Shown: piece by piece, positions 20,343 to 31,929 of the stretch | Numbering within the stretch: position 1 is the stretch's first letter | Layout: every line of letters starts with the position of its first letter | Assembly: GCA_963674455.1 (NCBI GenBank) | Contig: CAVMBE010000016.1 | Span: 310,001 to 374,000, forward strand | Source: Lecanosticta acicola | Lineage: Eukaryota; Ascomycota; Dothideomycetes; Mycosphaerellales; Mycosphaerellaceae | DNA length: 64,000 bases | Direction of reading: 5' to 3' | Notes under the pieces: model-generated | The model's database searches: none | Told to the model about the DNA's origin: nothing | What the model saw: only the letters and a program-made list of their open reading frames with translations | Position numbers and translations under genes: made by a program

Positions 20343-22047
20343 CACAATGCCCGCTGACTCGACGCACTGCCTGCTGTAGCTGGAATGCGAGACACTGATG
20401 CCGCTCCCATTCTGCAGCCCTCAAGACCCGGTATGCACAACATGGACATGGTAACCGGTACCAGGGAAACTCAATTCGCCATCCTTCTACTCTACAGTAC
20501 CAGCAGCCCTCTCACGTTGGTCTTGATGATGGTACCTCGAGGGTAGCGTGCCCAATTTACATGTCATCCTCTTCCGCATTCGTCCAAGGTCGGTGCATTG
20601 TCCTATTGCTTCCTCCATCTCACACGAATGGAAACCCGCTTCGAAAGGACCCATTCGGAGACGCCGTCCTCCCTCGTGTCGTGCTCACGCGGAAACATCC
20701 TCGCTCATCCACAGCTGACGATACGGGCACGTACCCATGCGGCCGCCGCGTCTGCTATGCACCTTCGCGCCTGCCTCGAACGGAACCATTCCGATGTCCC
20801 CATCTCGCATCGAAACATTGCCCAAACATCGAGCAGATCGTGCGGTGCCGATTCGAGAATGCCACATATAGGAGTCGAATGAAAGAAGCTCGTGCATTCA
20901 TACCAACAAACGGCTCCGTGCTGTTCAACTCCCGGCGCGTACATCCATGTTGAAGATCGACCTGAATGCTGAATTGGCAGCCGCTGCGGCCGTATCAACC
21001 CCTTGTCAGCGCACTCGTCAGTATGGCATCTATGCGCCTGGACCGTCCGGGAGACTGCCTCTTTCCTTGCGCACCCATGGACGGAGGTCACGGCCGTCAT
21101 GACCCTCGACGTGTACATATATACCACCGACGACGACGACTTTCTCGGTTGCGAGGCCGAACGTTGATGATGACCATTATTCTAACAGGGTACACCGGAC
21201 TACTCCGTGAAGCTGTCAGCAACAACATTCCAACAACTGTCAAGCGAACGCCCTGCAAGGATGAACCGCATCGGACGAACTTGGGTTCATTTCTTCGGTT
21301 TCATCTTCTACCAGCAACAGCCAGCGACCTTGACCATTCCCAATTGTATCCATCTAGCTGAAGTTCCCGTTCGTTTCCACGTATGGATGGTTGGTGCTCG
21401 AGACGGCGGTGAACTCGCGACAGACCTCTTGCATTCCCTCCTGCATCCTTGCTACATTGTTGCGATAATACAGATTGCTATTATGGCGGTGAAGGTGGGC
21501 TTTGAGACGACCTTCTATCTACGCCCATCATCACCGCCTCCGCGCTTGTCTACCGCTCTTTCCCTACGCGACGCTACGCAGCAGGTACTAGTCTCCTGCG
21601 GCTGATCCGATCATGCAGGGCAAGAATCATCGGCACAAGCCTTGCCTTCCACAAAAACATCATCCTCACCACCATGGGGGAATCTCCGGAACAACAACAA
21701 CAACACGCCGCCAATATAAGAAGAAGAGAAGAAGAAAGCAAAAGGAGGAAGAACCAACAACATCCAATACTTCCGCGGAAAACAGGTGCTCCATTTCTCT
21801 CCCCTAATTTCCTTGGCACCGCGCGCCAGAAGAGTAAGGTACATGTAAGAATAGCTAACAAGGTAGATAGGTAGGGCCATGGACAAACAAAAAGGCAAAA
21901 GCCTTATCAGTTCCAATGTTAGTACTTATTCTTACTACGTTTTAATTCCTTATTTTCAACCTTTGCCGTTCACATAATGAAGAAGAAGATGATGATGATA
22001 ATAATACATGCATATATGTACTCTCTCAAAAGAATAAATAAACAACC

Positions 22048-24000
22048 TCAAGAATCAACCTCATCCGGCAGCGCATACCAATACGCATCCTCCGTCCCCG
22101 CCCTACTCGGGACCGGACGGCGCGCCTCGTCGCCGCCGCCGCCATTGCCCTTGACGCTCATTTCCAGCGCCTCCCAGTCCACATCTTCCCACCGAAGGTT
22201 CAGCATCCGCAATCTCACGCCCCAGTCGACCAGCATTTCGATCAGCCGCGTCGTGCCCTTGGTGATGGGGTGCTGGTTGAGCAACATGAGGAGCCCGTCG
22301 AGCCATTCGGAGGCCAGGTGGGCGGTCGGCGGGAAGAGCTCCAGCAGGACGGTTTCGCCGCCCGGGGCGGCGCCGGCGCTGGGCGGCTTGGTGGTGCTGC
22401 GGGGCGAGGTTCCGAGGATGGCAATTTTGGTGGTGGTGGAGGAGCCTGGTTGTTGTTGTTGTGGTTGTCGAGCGATCGAGTCCCGCGTCGAGTCTTTGAG
22501 CGTTTCGGTGCTGGAGTTGGTGTTGTTGTTGTTGTTGTTCCATTGGAGCAAGGGGTGTTCGGCGGCGGACACGTTACTGTCCACGGACGTCACGGCATTG
22601 AGATCGATCTTCTCGGACAACTCCGTCAGTGGCGGCTCAGTATCACCTCTGGCCGAGTAGTTCTCATAGTGTAGCCATCTCCGATTATGGCTCAGCCTCA
22701 CGTAGCGCCAAGCCGCGTTCGCTGCCGACGAGGCGGATGTAGGGAACCACGACCCTTGCAGCAAGCAGCGGATACGCTGCTCTTTCATGAACTGTAAGCT
22801 CTCGTGATGCAGCTGCTCCCGGACCTGCTCCAGATGAGGGCCCCAGGCATCCCGATATACCTCGTTCAGGTTCTCCATCTGCCATTTCCTCGCCGCATCC
22901 AGGCTGACCACTCGAAGTTCCTCCTCCACCTTGCTCACCTCCGTCTTCCGGCCAGCAGACCCGACGATGCGCTCGACGATGGTCCGGATCACCTCTTCGA
23001 TCTTATAGAAGTCCTCGGACTCGGCGCTTGCGTCCTTCCAGAGTCGAATGAAAGCGTTCAGCGCAGCAGCGTGTACGCGACCCCATTGGAGTAGCAACGG
23101 CTTGTACAGCTTGTCGACGGTCTGATCTGCTCTTCCATAAACACTGTTGCGGTAGTCATTCACTCCCGCCATTGTCGTCTCGTCGATTTCGAAGTGCTCG
23201 TAGAGAATCAGAGTTGCGCTGAGACTTGCTCGCGCAAGAGGACACCGTTGTGCCTTCGGAAGCACCGACTGCTCGAGCAGCGTCTTGTGATATGTATCCT
23301 CATTCCGCCGGCAGTATTCGACCAGATCCATCATACCGAGGTATCCCGTCTCGTCGAAATCCCAAGCAGGCGACTCCGACTCAAAGCCCAGACGCCGCCA
23401 TTTCTCCGGGTGATGTTTCCTCACTCTGGCTCCCTCGATAGCCGGAGGAGGGACATAGGACTCGGGCCGACTGAGCAGATGGATCGTCTTCAGGGCCCTC
23501 TTGTGTTCCGCAAGTTCCACGTTCACCATGACGTCCCTCCACTTGCTGAGCAGCACCTTGATCAGGCTTTGAAACTCCAAAATGGCAAACGCCAGAGGGC
23601 TATCCGCATCACTTGCTGCATCCCCCCGCATGAGCATGCCTACGCCTCCTATCACGCCCAGATCCTGTAGTCTCTTGATGAACTTTGGCCATTCGTGTTC
23701 TCCTCCATGTACGATTGCGTCCCTCATGAGGGCATTCACCAGCTGCAGTGCATTGGCGCATAGGGTGTGGTCGGACGCGTTTAATCGCTGGACGAGGGAT
23801 TCGAGAAAGGTAGGATAGTTGTCCAGCACAGGCTTGATCGCGCGAAAACCGGTAGGCGTTTCGTAGTCGGCTTGCTCGGCGTCTATCGGTCTCGAAACGA
23901 CGAGGACGAGGAGCGTGAGGGCATTGCGAACGATATTCACAAGCGGATGCGAGACGGCGAGGGAGAGTGCCTGCGATGTTCCAACCCGTCAATCAGAAAA

Positions 24001-24042
<42 letters not shown>

Positions 24043-24339
24043 CCCTTGGTGGGTGTACGTCTCACTCACCTTCTCCAACACCTCCTCATCACAACACTCC
24101 CACCCCATATCCAGCTCCAACAACGCATCCAAGCTCCCCAGCGCGTAGGCCTGCGTATTCCCACTCGTATCCAACACCGCCTGCCGCAGCGGCACCAACC
24201 CATCCGCCTGGATAAACGCATCCGCAAAACTCGGATCCCCCAGGAGACTCTTCAGTTTGAAGACGGCATACTTTCTCGCGCTCTCGCTCTCCGCCAGCAA
24301 GCCCGCGACCAGAGTTTCCACGTCCGGCGGTTCATCCAT
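22048..24339 (-). CDS. ELMO/CED-12 family protein
   Basis: Two exons, 730 aa. Exon 1 is 24339-24070 (90 codons, phase 0), the intron is 24069-23971 (99 nt, GTGAGT...CATCGCAG), and exon 2 is 23970-22048. The N-terminal ~330 residues are helical with armadillo-like character (LVNIVRNALTLLVLVVS, NALQLVNALMRDAIVHGG). The ELMO/CED-12 region lies around 290-470, and a PH-like C-terminal part follows (YVRLSHNRRWLHYENYS, later EWLDGLLMLLNQHP). The overall length matches animal ELMO1. ELMO proteins pair with DOCK-type exchange factors to activate Rac; in yeast Lmo1 partners Dck1. A similar role in polarity or stress signalling is inference. A linker near 475-500 has an Asn run (GTT repeat on the plus strand). 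The intron contains a (CT)n tract. Confidence 0.88.
24006..24036. repeat. (CT)n microsatellite inside the ELMO-gene intron
   Basis: About 15 CT units (GA on the transcribed strand) lie wholly inside the 99-nt intron. On the mRNA sense strand it is a purine repeat 30-60 nt after the donor, so it is not the polypyrimidine tract of the acceptor. Confidence 0.92.
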
Positions 24340-25492
24340 CCTCTTCTCCTCCTTCGCTGTCGCGGTCCGTCTAGACGGTAAACGTTCCCTTCTCGCTCAG
24401 CACCTGGGAGATCTTGCAAATGGCGATGAAGAGAATGATGGAGAGCAGGAATCGGAAATGTCGGAACATTACGAAAGGGGGAAGGGAAGGGAAGGGGAAG
24501 TCGACTGTAGGCCAGCCACTTTGGGAAGTATCAACGCGGAGGAGCAGATGTGGATGGATGGGCGCGTTTTCTCCAGATTGGGTTTAACCTAAGGCATAAA
24601 TCGTGCGAACCGGCCCTCGGATTCCATGGAGCCAGCGAGCGTGGGAAAATAAGAGCAGATCCGAGTCGTTAATAGTGAGGAGGAAACAGGGAAACAAGTG
24701 AGAGTGATGAGCGATGTTGAAGCCGGATTGCGATGTCGTGTGGGACCCAACCCAACAACTCGTTACAACCTACACACACGCCCACGTGCATGCCGCTTGC
24801 GCGGGAAACTGCTCCACGAAGACCACTGCTAAAACGCAATGGCACTAGAGGAATCGTTGAATCGACCCGCATGCCTAGAGCCGCGCGGTGCTCAGAAACC
24901 AGGACAGCTGACACTCCAATCACCTGATCATCTCCAGGTGTGTCCAAAGGCCTGGTTCCGTCAGCTTACAACCGAAACCGATTGAGAGTTCTAGAGCCCA
25001 AGAGGGCGAAAAAAGAAGAACAAATCTGATCATAGCATTTCTGTGAACAGGTCTAGAATATACGAATTCTGTACAAACTGTACAAGGCATTCGTATGTAC
25101 TTCGCAAACAAAATTACAGATCGGTCGCTTCTTCCATCCGACGCGCCGGTCGGTCATGGCAATGGCAATGGACAAAGCCGATCGTGGAGCCACTCATCTT
25201 CCAACGCCTCTGCTTTTCGCTGGCAAAATTCACATGAACCAAATTACACGTATCGTCGTGCGGCCGTGAGAATCATTTCGTGAGCTTTGCTCTTCATTCG
25301 TGGAACCGCCTTTTCCATTCGTGATGAGATCCTCTCCATGTTTGGCTTCGAGACCAGGTCGCTGGAGGTATACGTTGCAAGCGATTACTTGCACGTCTGT
25401 GTTTCCTGGTCGTCTCCGAGCCTTGTGTGTCCGGCAAAAGTTCCAAGTAGCTGTTGCGGAAGTTGCGGAACCTGTCGCAGTTGTGTCGGGCT
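24340..25492. other. Intergenic region
   Basis: About 1.15 kb between the start of the ELMO gene and the end of the Reg1-like gene, both minus strand. The open frames have no recognisable content. I see no RNA gene or long repeat. Confidence 0.5.
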
Positions 25493-27332
25493 TCATCCAG
25501 ACCTCCACCCAACGTTCCTACTGTTGATTAGCACTATTCGATAGAACACATTCATATTGTTTCTTACCAGATGACGTGAGCGATATCGCGCGCAGTGTTG
25601 ATGGTCTCGCTCACTCGGCCAAAAAGCCCGGCAGCAACCACATCGTCCTCATCCTCATCGAGAGGCATGAACATGCCGCTGGCGGTTTTTCGCATGCCCT
25701 CCATCTCGAACTCACTTGGCGCTGGCGTGCTACTCCTTCCCAGCGAAGACTTCGGGTTGCTAGCCCCAAAAGACCAGGAGGAATCTGAATCCACGTCGTC
25801 CTCATCATCGTCATGGGAAATCCGGAAATCGCTGGAATGATGCGAAGGCCTCAACGTCTCTTGAGATGGACTCGGGCTCAGCTTTCCGACATTCCATGAG
25901 CGACCAAATGTGTGGTGTTGTGCCTCCGCTGTGATGTCTGGACTGTCCGTCCTGTATTTCAATGTGGTCGCTGGCAGCGTCTCGATGATCTTTCTCCCGT
26001 TGGTTGAGCTACTGCGGCTGCCATGACACTTCGATTTCTTCGATCCAGGTCGTTTGTTGCGTTTCATCATCACAATTCCATCGTCACTACTGGAGTCAGA
26101 ACCAACGCTGTTGATGGGGTCCTCTTCTTCCTCGCTCTCATCTTCCAACTCGAGAGCGGGGTCTTTGCAATCCACGGCGATACACTGCTCAACTCGTTCA
26201 TCGAATCGAATGTGGCGTTTCTCGTGTGTCTCACAAGGCGTGCCGCCGGTGCTAGTGGTCTTGCTGGTGAAGTAGTCACCGTGATCCCTGCTTGGAGTTT
26301 CTGACTGCAGCTTTGAGTCGACCAGATCAACGCTGGTGCCGGACCTTCTCACATATCGACCCTGAGCTTGTACACGATCCGCAGCCTGCTTCACTAACGA
26401 GGAAGTAGAGAGCGATTTCTGAAGCATTACTTCAGACATGCTGCGCTTTTTCAAAATTGGCTTTTTGTTCAGGAACGAATTGCTCTTGGAAATCAGAGAC
26501 TCCGGTCCCGAGAGTTCCTGGGTGATGGGATATGAAGTTGCTGTCTTCAGTGGGCCGTATAGCCAAGTCACGTCTGATTCCTTGAGCCTGTTCAAGCACA
26601 TGTCAGCGGACTTGTGCAGTTGTCGGGTCACAGCTGTGGTGACACCTACCAATTGAGCCTCTCCGGGGAGACCGTTCGAAGGTCGAACTTGGTCTTCGCC
26701 CATGTTCGCCACGAGGCGTTCTCTAGTCGTGATTTTTCACCGTACACAGTCTTGCGTTGCGAGACAATGTGTCTCCAGGATGACCATATGTCCTCTTCTC
26801 GCCAGTCGTGACTAAGGAAGTCGACCTGCCTTGATGGTTCTTCCTTTACGGCGGTATCGTCGACGACAGTAGGCGTGGCTAGGGGAGAGTCCGAGCGTGT
26901 GGTAGCGGTAGATTCGGTACCAGCTTCTTCACCGAAGGCAGGAGAGCACGTAGGGACTCCCTTGGCCTCATCGTGGCAGGCGAAAGAGGCATCGTCGTAG
27001 TTGGGGAAGTCGATGTCCGTGTCGAGAGACAGATCGTCCGTCAATGACGAATTGTGGCTGTAATAATATGAATCTTGTGAAGATGCGGCATCTGATATGG
27101 TCGAGTATGAACTCGCGGTAGACGGCGGCAGAAGCGACGAAGCGGGCGTTGGAGTTCTCAAACGCTCTTGGTGTTCGGCCGGAGGGGTTTCAGTGACCTT
27201 GGGGCTCGGTGGGAGGGATGGAGCGGCATCGAGTAACAGTGATGAGGAAGAGGTGGGTGATGGTCGAAGGCCAGGGCTTTGGTAATACAGATGACCGTCT
27301 GGCTCCCTGGGGACTTGGAGAACTTCCGTCAT
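25493..27332 (-). CDS. reg1: Reg1-like regulatory subunit of protein phosphatase PP1
   Basis: Three exons, 575 aa. Exon 1 is 27332-26650; intron 1 is 26649-26588 (62 nt, GTAGGT...AACAG); exon 2 is 26587-25568; intron 2 is 25567-25518 (50 nt, GTAAGA...AGTAG); exon 3 is 25517-25493. The last exon is only 25 nt and gives the ending HVIWNVGWRSG. Without intron 2 the frame stops right after HVIW, at the donor itself. Family signs are a DUF1752-type segment near residues 168-245 (FLSHDWREEDIWSSWRHI, then WLKESDVTWLYGPL), the KKPILKKRSMSE motif, and a PP1-docking RVxF-type site in KRHIRFDERVEQCIAVD near residue 350. In yeast, Reg1 directs Glc7 against Snf1 and Mig1 in glucose repression. The acidic C-terminal half contains many Ser/Asp stretches. 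The fungal role is inferred from the family. Confidence 0.85.
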
Positions 27333-30300
27333 GGCGCCAGTCGAGGCACTCGAAACATGTGCCGCGGGGTTGGTATGGCGGGATCAAGCGAGTGTGGTGG
27401 AAAACAGGTATCACGACCTGTTCTCGATCTTGCCCTCCTTCACAGCTGCCAAGGGGGCGCAGTTTTGTTCTCACAATGTCCTCCTCACTCTTCACGGCCA
27501 GGCGTGCTCACCACCATGCGTTGCACGTCCCCTATCGGCGGGCGAATGTTCTTGGCTGATAAGGCGGTCGATTGGCGTGTGACGGGGCAGGTGTATGTGC
27601 TGATGTCGGTGGAGACGGGGCGATGGATATGGAATGCTGACTTTGCAGGTATGGGTGGAAGCAGCGTCGAGTGTATGAGGAACAGAGTTCTGTGGCAGTG
27701 GTTCCTTGGTAGGAAGAGGGTCTTGGGTCAGGAAAGAGCGGTTGGCCCGTTGGCGGTGATGTTAGTGGGAAGGAAATGGGCTAGAGGCTAGAGGCAACTT
27801 TCGATCGGGAGCGCGGGAGGACTGGGTCGGACTGGCGAGTGGACGCGGAAGAACAAGGAACGCCCAAGCAGGCGGCGGCAAATGGGACAGGTCGCGAGGT
27901 GCGTGGATGCGTGCGGCAGAAGTCGTCAGTTCGGTAGCTGGAGATGAATAGCCGGCATGGTGGTTTGTGTGACTGTCGTATCGGTGATGATGGCAGCAGC
28001 AGCAGCAGCGGCGGCGGCGGCGGCGGCGGGGGCGGCGGCGGCAGGATGATCAGAGGCAGAGGAGAGAGGGGAGCATTGCATGGCATGGCATGGCACGACG
28101 GCGGCGGCGTGTAGGCGTGCGCATTGCAGAGGTGAGTGTATTATTGTAGTGTGTAGGTACATGCAGAGTGGAGACGGCGACAGACGCAGACGCAGACGCG
28201 GGATGGCAGCGATTCGATTTGCCAGGCCTGGACTCTTGGCTGCGGAGAGACCCCGACTCTTCCCTGCTCACGATGCACAGATGGTGCACGATGCTGGGGT
28301 CGGCGAGGCGGTCTGGTCTGTGCACGCCCCCGGCCCGGCAGCAGCATCATCATCGCCCCTTCCTTCTGTGTTCCATCGTGGCCTACTACTGTGCGACTGT
28401 CTGCGGTTATCGAGATCGCCTACTCTCATACTACTACTACTACTATTACTGCTACAACACTACTTGTCCATTGACCGCTTTCGTCCGTCCTACCCACTGC
28501 CACCTTACAACCAGTCTTCTGACGTCGCGTACACCGCCCGACACCACCGCTACCTCGTCGTCGTCGTTGTCGTCGTCCGCCTCCTCCTCCTCCCCCACCC
28601 CCACCCCCTCATGCTCATGCTCATCTCATATCCATTACCTCACATCGCCCGGTCGACCCTCCTGCTGTGGCGCCACACTGCGCGCTGTCTGTTGTCCGCA
28701 AAAGCCATGCCGCACCGCCTTGGCGAATTCGTTCCGGGACTTCGGATGTACACGACGACGTGGAAAGTACCTTAGCCCCGTACCTCGAGCCAGATGCTCC
28801 TCCCTCCCACCCTCCACACTGCTCCTCCAAGGCCAGCGCAGCACACAACAACAACCACTCGCACCCACTGCCTTGATAGGCCCACTCTCCTGTCGCTGTG
28901 GCCTGCACCGCCGACAGCATGGACCTGCTATCTCGCGGCGCATCGGCCTGCTAGAGCAGCCGTCCCGATGCGTGCCACAGCTGCCCTGCACGGTGCTGCA
29001 ATTGCCCGGCAGGGCTCGAGCTACGTACCGGCTCTTTGGACTCTCAACGTTCCCACAGCGGCACAACGACTCTCCCAGATGCGTCACCTCGCATTCTCCC
29101 GCCCATCAATCGATTACTAAATGCCCTGCTGCTCTGGTCCTCGAGAAGCATGTCAAACAAAACTGGAGACCCTCCCCGCCAAAACCCCTGCATGTGTGCA
29201 CTCTCCAGAACCGCAAACGCCTCCTCCATACTTTCTCCAACCGCAGATGGGATCCACATCACAACATTGCTGACTCTGGACGCGCAATTCCACCGTGAAC
29301 CGCACATATGACCCTCCTCCACACAGTGAAACGGCTAACAAGACTTTCAATACGACCCTCTTACGTGAGCCTCCTCATCTCCTGCTGAACATGCATGCAT
29401 GCACCTCCCCTCTCACTCCAATGGCTGCTGTCTCAACGAGCTCGCGCTGCCAACCGAAGACTTTGCAGTGCTCCTCGCCATCCCTGCTCGAGACGGCTTG
29501 CCAGCAGAGCCATATCCTAGGTGTGTGGTGGTCCGCCGCCCTTTATATCCACCGGCATATACCCTAGGCACCACCTCGCTACCGCCAATGATCCCTTCCC
29601 TTGCTTCGACTGCCCGCGGATGGCGCTACTAACTTCGCCGGCGACGATCGCTTATCCGGCTACCTGACGCTTATCAGAGATCTCGTGGCTTAGGTTGCTA
29701 CTAGAATCCAGAGCTACCCGGTCGCTCTCTCCCCGGCCCCGTTATCAGCTCCAGGATTCGTATCAAGTACCATGGACAACATGCCCGCTCTTCTCCCCGT
29801 GTCCAATCCATACACCGCGTACACAGCGTATGCGTCGGTGCATGGCGTGATGGCGCCCGTCATTACTGCAGCTCCTGGCGGGACCGTTGTAGCTCTATCC
29901 ACATGTGATAAGCAATCTATGCCAGAATGGAGCCGCACATGCTTCCACAAAGGACTGAAAGATTATGGAAAGGCTGCCAATCCAACTTGCTCCAACTTCC
30001 AGAAGTGGCACCCTCGGTGCGTTATAGTTCGGTTGTCGCGCTAGGCACCAAAGCTGGCGGCGGCCTAGCTGCTCTCACTTGTACTACTATCGGCATCTCC
30101 GCACACCCTCTGGTGGCAGACAGGTTACACCCGACGGTACCAAATGTGCAAAGATCGCGTGGCAACTAGCAGAGTGGAGGTGGGTTGAATCTCTGGGGGG
30201 CGTCGCCACCCGCAGCCGTCTGCGGCCGCTTTGTGCATCGCTTGCAAGACTTGCACCCCATCTGGGAAAGATGAACTTCATGAGAATCGAAGTCATTTTC

Positions 30301-30903
30301 TATCTTTAGCATGGACACATTGCCATTACCCCGCAAATGCCTTCCTCACGAGCGTCGTCCGTGGCATCCTAATGTGTCTGGCTGTTCCGCGGGGAACGAC
30401 GGCGTACACATCTGGCGTTCCGTCGATGAGGGCTTTTATTTAATTCCCGGAAGCGACGCAGTAAACGATTTGTTCTATGCAATGCGGACCATCACTCGCC
30501 GCCACTCGACCAGCGCCGTCTGGAATACAACTTGTCGCCGCTCGAGCAGCCTCCGCATCTTTCCGAAGGCGGTTTCTCCCGACGAGCTCGGCTCTGAACA
30601 CCACGGGCCTATTTCGCCGACAGTCCTGCCCCGACGTCGCGACGACACACATTGACGAAGCATTGCTTCTGCAAGCACGATAGAGGCGGATATGAGATAA
30701 GTAACGCTCGCGTCTCTTTTCTTGCTCTTTGAATTTCCCACTCCAGAATACCTTCTTTTTTCACTCTCCTGCTATCCACCTTGCCATGCACTCCTCTAGA
30801 AGATTCATGTCGCCTCGATGGGACCGAAGATGGCCGACCATTGCAAGCACAGGCCATGGACAAGCTCTACATACGATTTTACTGGTCTTTACCCCAGTCA
30901 ACT
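27333..30903. other. 3.6-kb gene-poor region upstream of the Reg1-like gene
   Basis: No protein-coding gene can be supported despite several open frames (up to about 376 codons at 28168-29298, which begins inside simple sequence and is Ser/Thr/Pro-rich in more than one frame). It contains a GCA/GGC repeat (27993-28043), an ACT repeat near 28430-28450 and CTC-rich tracts near 28580-28610. The left part probably holds a long promoter and leader of the Reg1-like gene; the right part borders the tRNA. Confidence 0.45.
27993..28043. repeat. (GCA)n-(GGC)n compound trinucleotide repeat
   Basis: About five GCA units run into a longer GGC tract interrupted by a GGG. It lies in apparently non-coding DNA about 660 bp upstream of the Reg1-like start codon. 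It would form a GC-rich structured segment if it is in a 5' leader. Confidence 0.9.
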
Positions 30904-30998
30904 GCAATAGTGGTTTAGTGGTAAAATTCGTGCTTGCCATCTTCCTTTAACACGGGATCTGCGTGCACGAGCCTCGGGTTCGATTCCCGACTGTTGCA
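30904..30998 (+). tRNA. tRNA-Gly (anticodon GCC) with a 24-nt intron
   Basis: The acceptor arms GCAATAG (30904-30910) and CTGTTGC (30991-30997) pair with one G-U, and A30998 is the discriminator. The D arm has GGTTTAGTGGTAAAAT. The anticodon stem CGTGC/GCACG encloses TTGCCA with anticodon GCC at 30936-30938. The T arm is CGGGTTCGATTCCCG. An intron of 24 nt (30940-30963) sits one base 3' of the anticodon, the canonical position. The mature tRNA would be 71 nt, as expected for eukaryotic tRNA-Gly. The internal B box GGTTCGATTCC is at 30977-30987, and an oligo-T run follows. Confidence 0.95.
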
Positions 30999-31002
30999 AT
31001 TC

Positions 31003-31008
31003 TTTTTT
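31003..31008 (+). terminator. RNA polymerase III terminator (T6)
   Basis: Six T residues start five bases after the tRNA 3' end, the usual Pol III stop signal. Confidence 0.85.
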
Positions 31009-31929
31009 GTTTATTACTATGAAGTCCTGCTAACCTTATTACCTCTTTGGGGTTGTTTGTCAAAGCCCGAGGCCTTGGTGGGATGCCAAGGATGGGCGTA
31101 GCGGTGGTCCTTTTTGGAAGCCGAAGTATGAGATGGAGGACTGAGGGACTATTGCCAATGCCAATAGACCGTGACAATATTGAAGAGAAGAAGCATCAGT
31201 GGGCATAGTGACCATGTGAAGAGGTTGAACTGATCCTGGCTACTTTTCGATTTGGGGAGAGTAAAGTTCGTTTCCAAGGCACTTTTGTGACTCGGACAAG
31301 GCACCAATGAAGGCTATGAAATGTCCGATACGGCTTGCTCATGGGCGGGCAGAGGAAGTGCTGTTGTAACGAAACAGAACATCCTCCACTCATTACTACT
31401 TGCTAAACTTTCACATGCGTCGAAAACACGTGGGGAGCGCGTTCCCCGGATTTGGTTTAGCTCAATCTATGGCTCGAGCTCGCACTGACAACTTCGTAAC
31501 AATTCCATCCAAAATCTTGACTAAAGAACAGCATACCGTGCATCCCAACCAGGCGTTCAAAATCCTCAGCCCCTTCGATCTGGCCATTTCATTCTTCGGC
31601 TGCGGGACGAGCACTTCAGCGTCAAGGACTTGTAAGACGAATTTGGAGACGCGCCTAGTCAATTACCAGACATGACGACACTCTCTGGCGTCCATCCACC
31701 ACGCATGGCACTCTCACGTTGCGCAATCGCCATTGATGGCATCAACTACAAGCACGTCTGATCTAAAGCGGTATCTTTACTACAAGTAAAGTCCTGACAT
31801 GACCCACCACAGTGACGTTTGAAGGAGTCATACATAATGTCTCGTTGTTTGAAGTTGTCACCTTTCTTCAGCTTCTCAGTCTCGAGATCAACCAATTCTT
31901 CTTTCCTTCAGAAGCATCGACTTTTCAGG
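31009..31929. other. Intergenic region upstream of the SDR gene
   Basis: No gene is supported. Two adjacent CCAAT words occur near 31154-31166. The 5' leader of the SDR gene is at the right end. The frame upstream of the chosen SDR start is open to an ATG at 31837, so a longer N-terminus is possible. Confidence 0.4.

Larger units (their letters stand above)
19022..22047. other. 3-kb gene-poor region with simple repeats
   Basis: No gene could be supported on either strand. It includes the upstream region of the preceding minus-strand gene, a GTGCAG repeat (about 19183-19200), a TATAAATATAAATA stretch at about 19520 that could be a TATA element, a (CTCGC)n run (19851-19875), cytosine runs at about 20211-20230, and six perfect TGCAAA units (20307-20342). 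Open frames up to about 170 codons exist but look random. The right end is the 3' UTR side of the ELMO gene. Confidence 0.45.

Noticed and set aside
28168..29298. 376-codon plus-strand open frame
   Set aside because: Starts in simple sequence, is Ser/Thr/Pro-rich in a way produced by repeats, overlaps other long frames and contains no recognisable domain.
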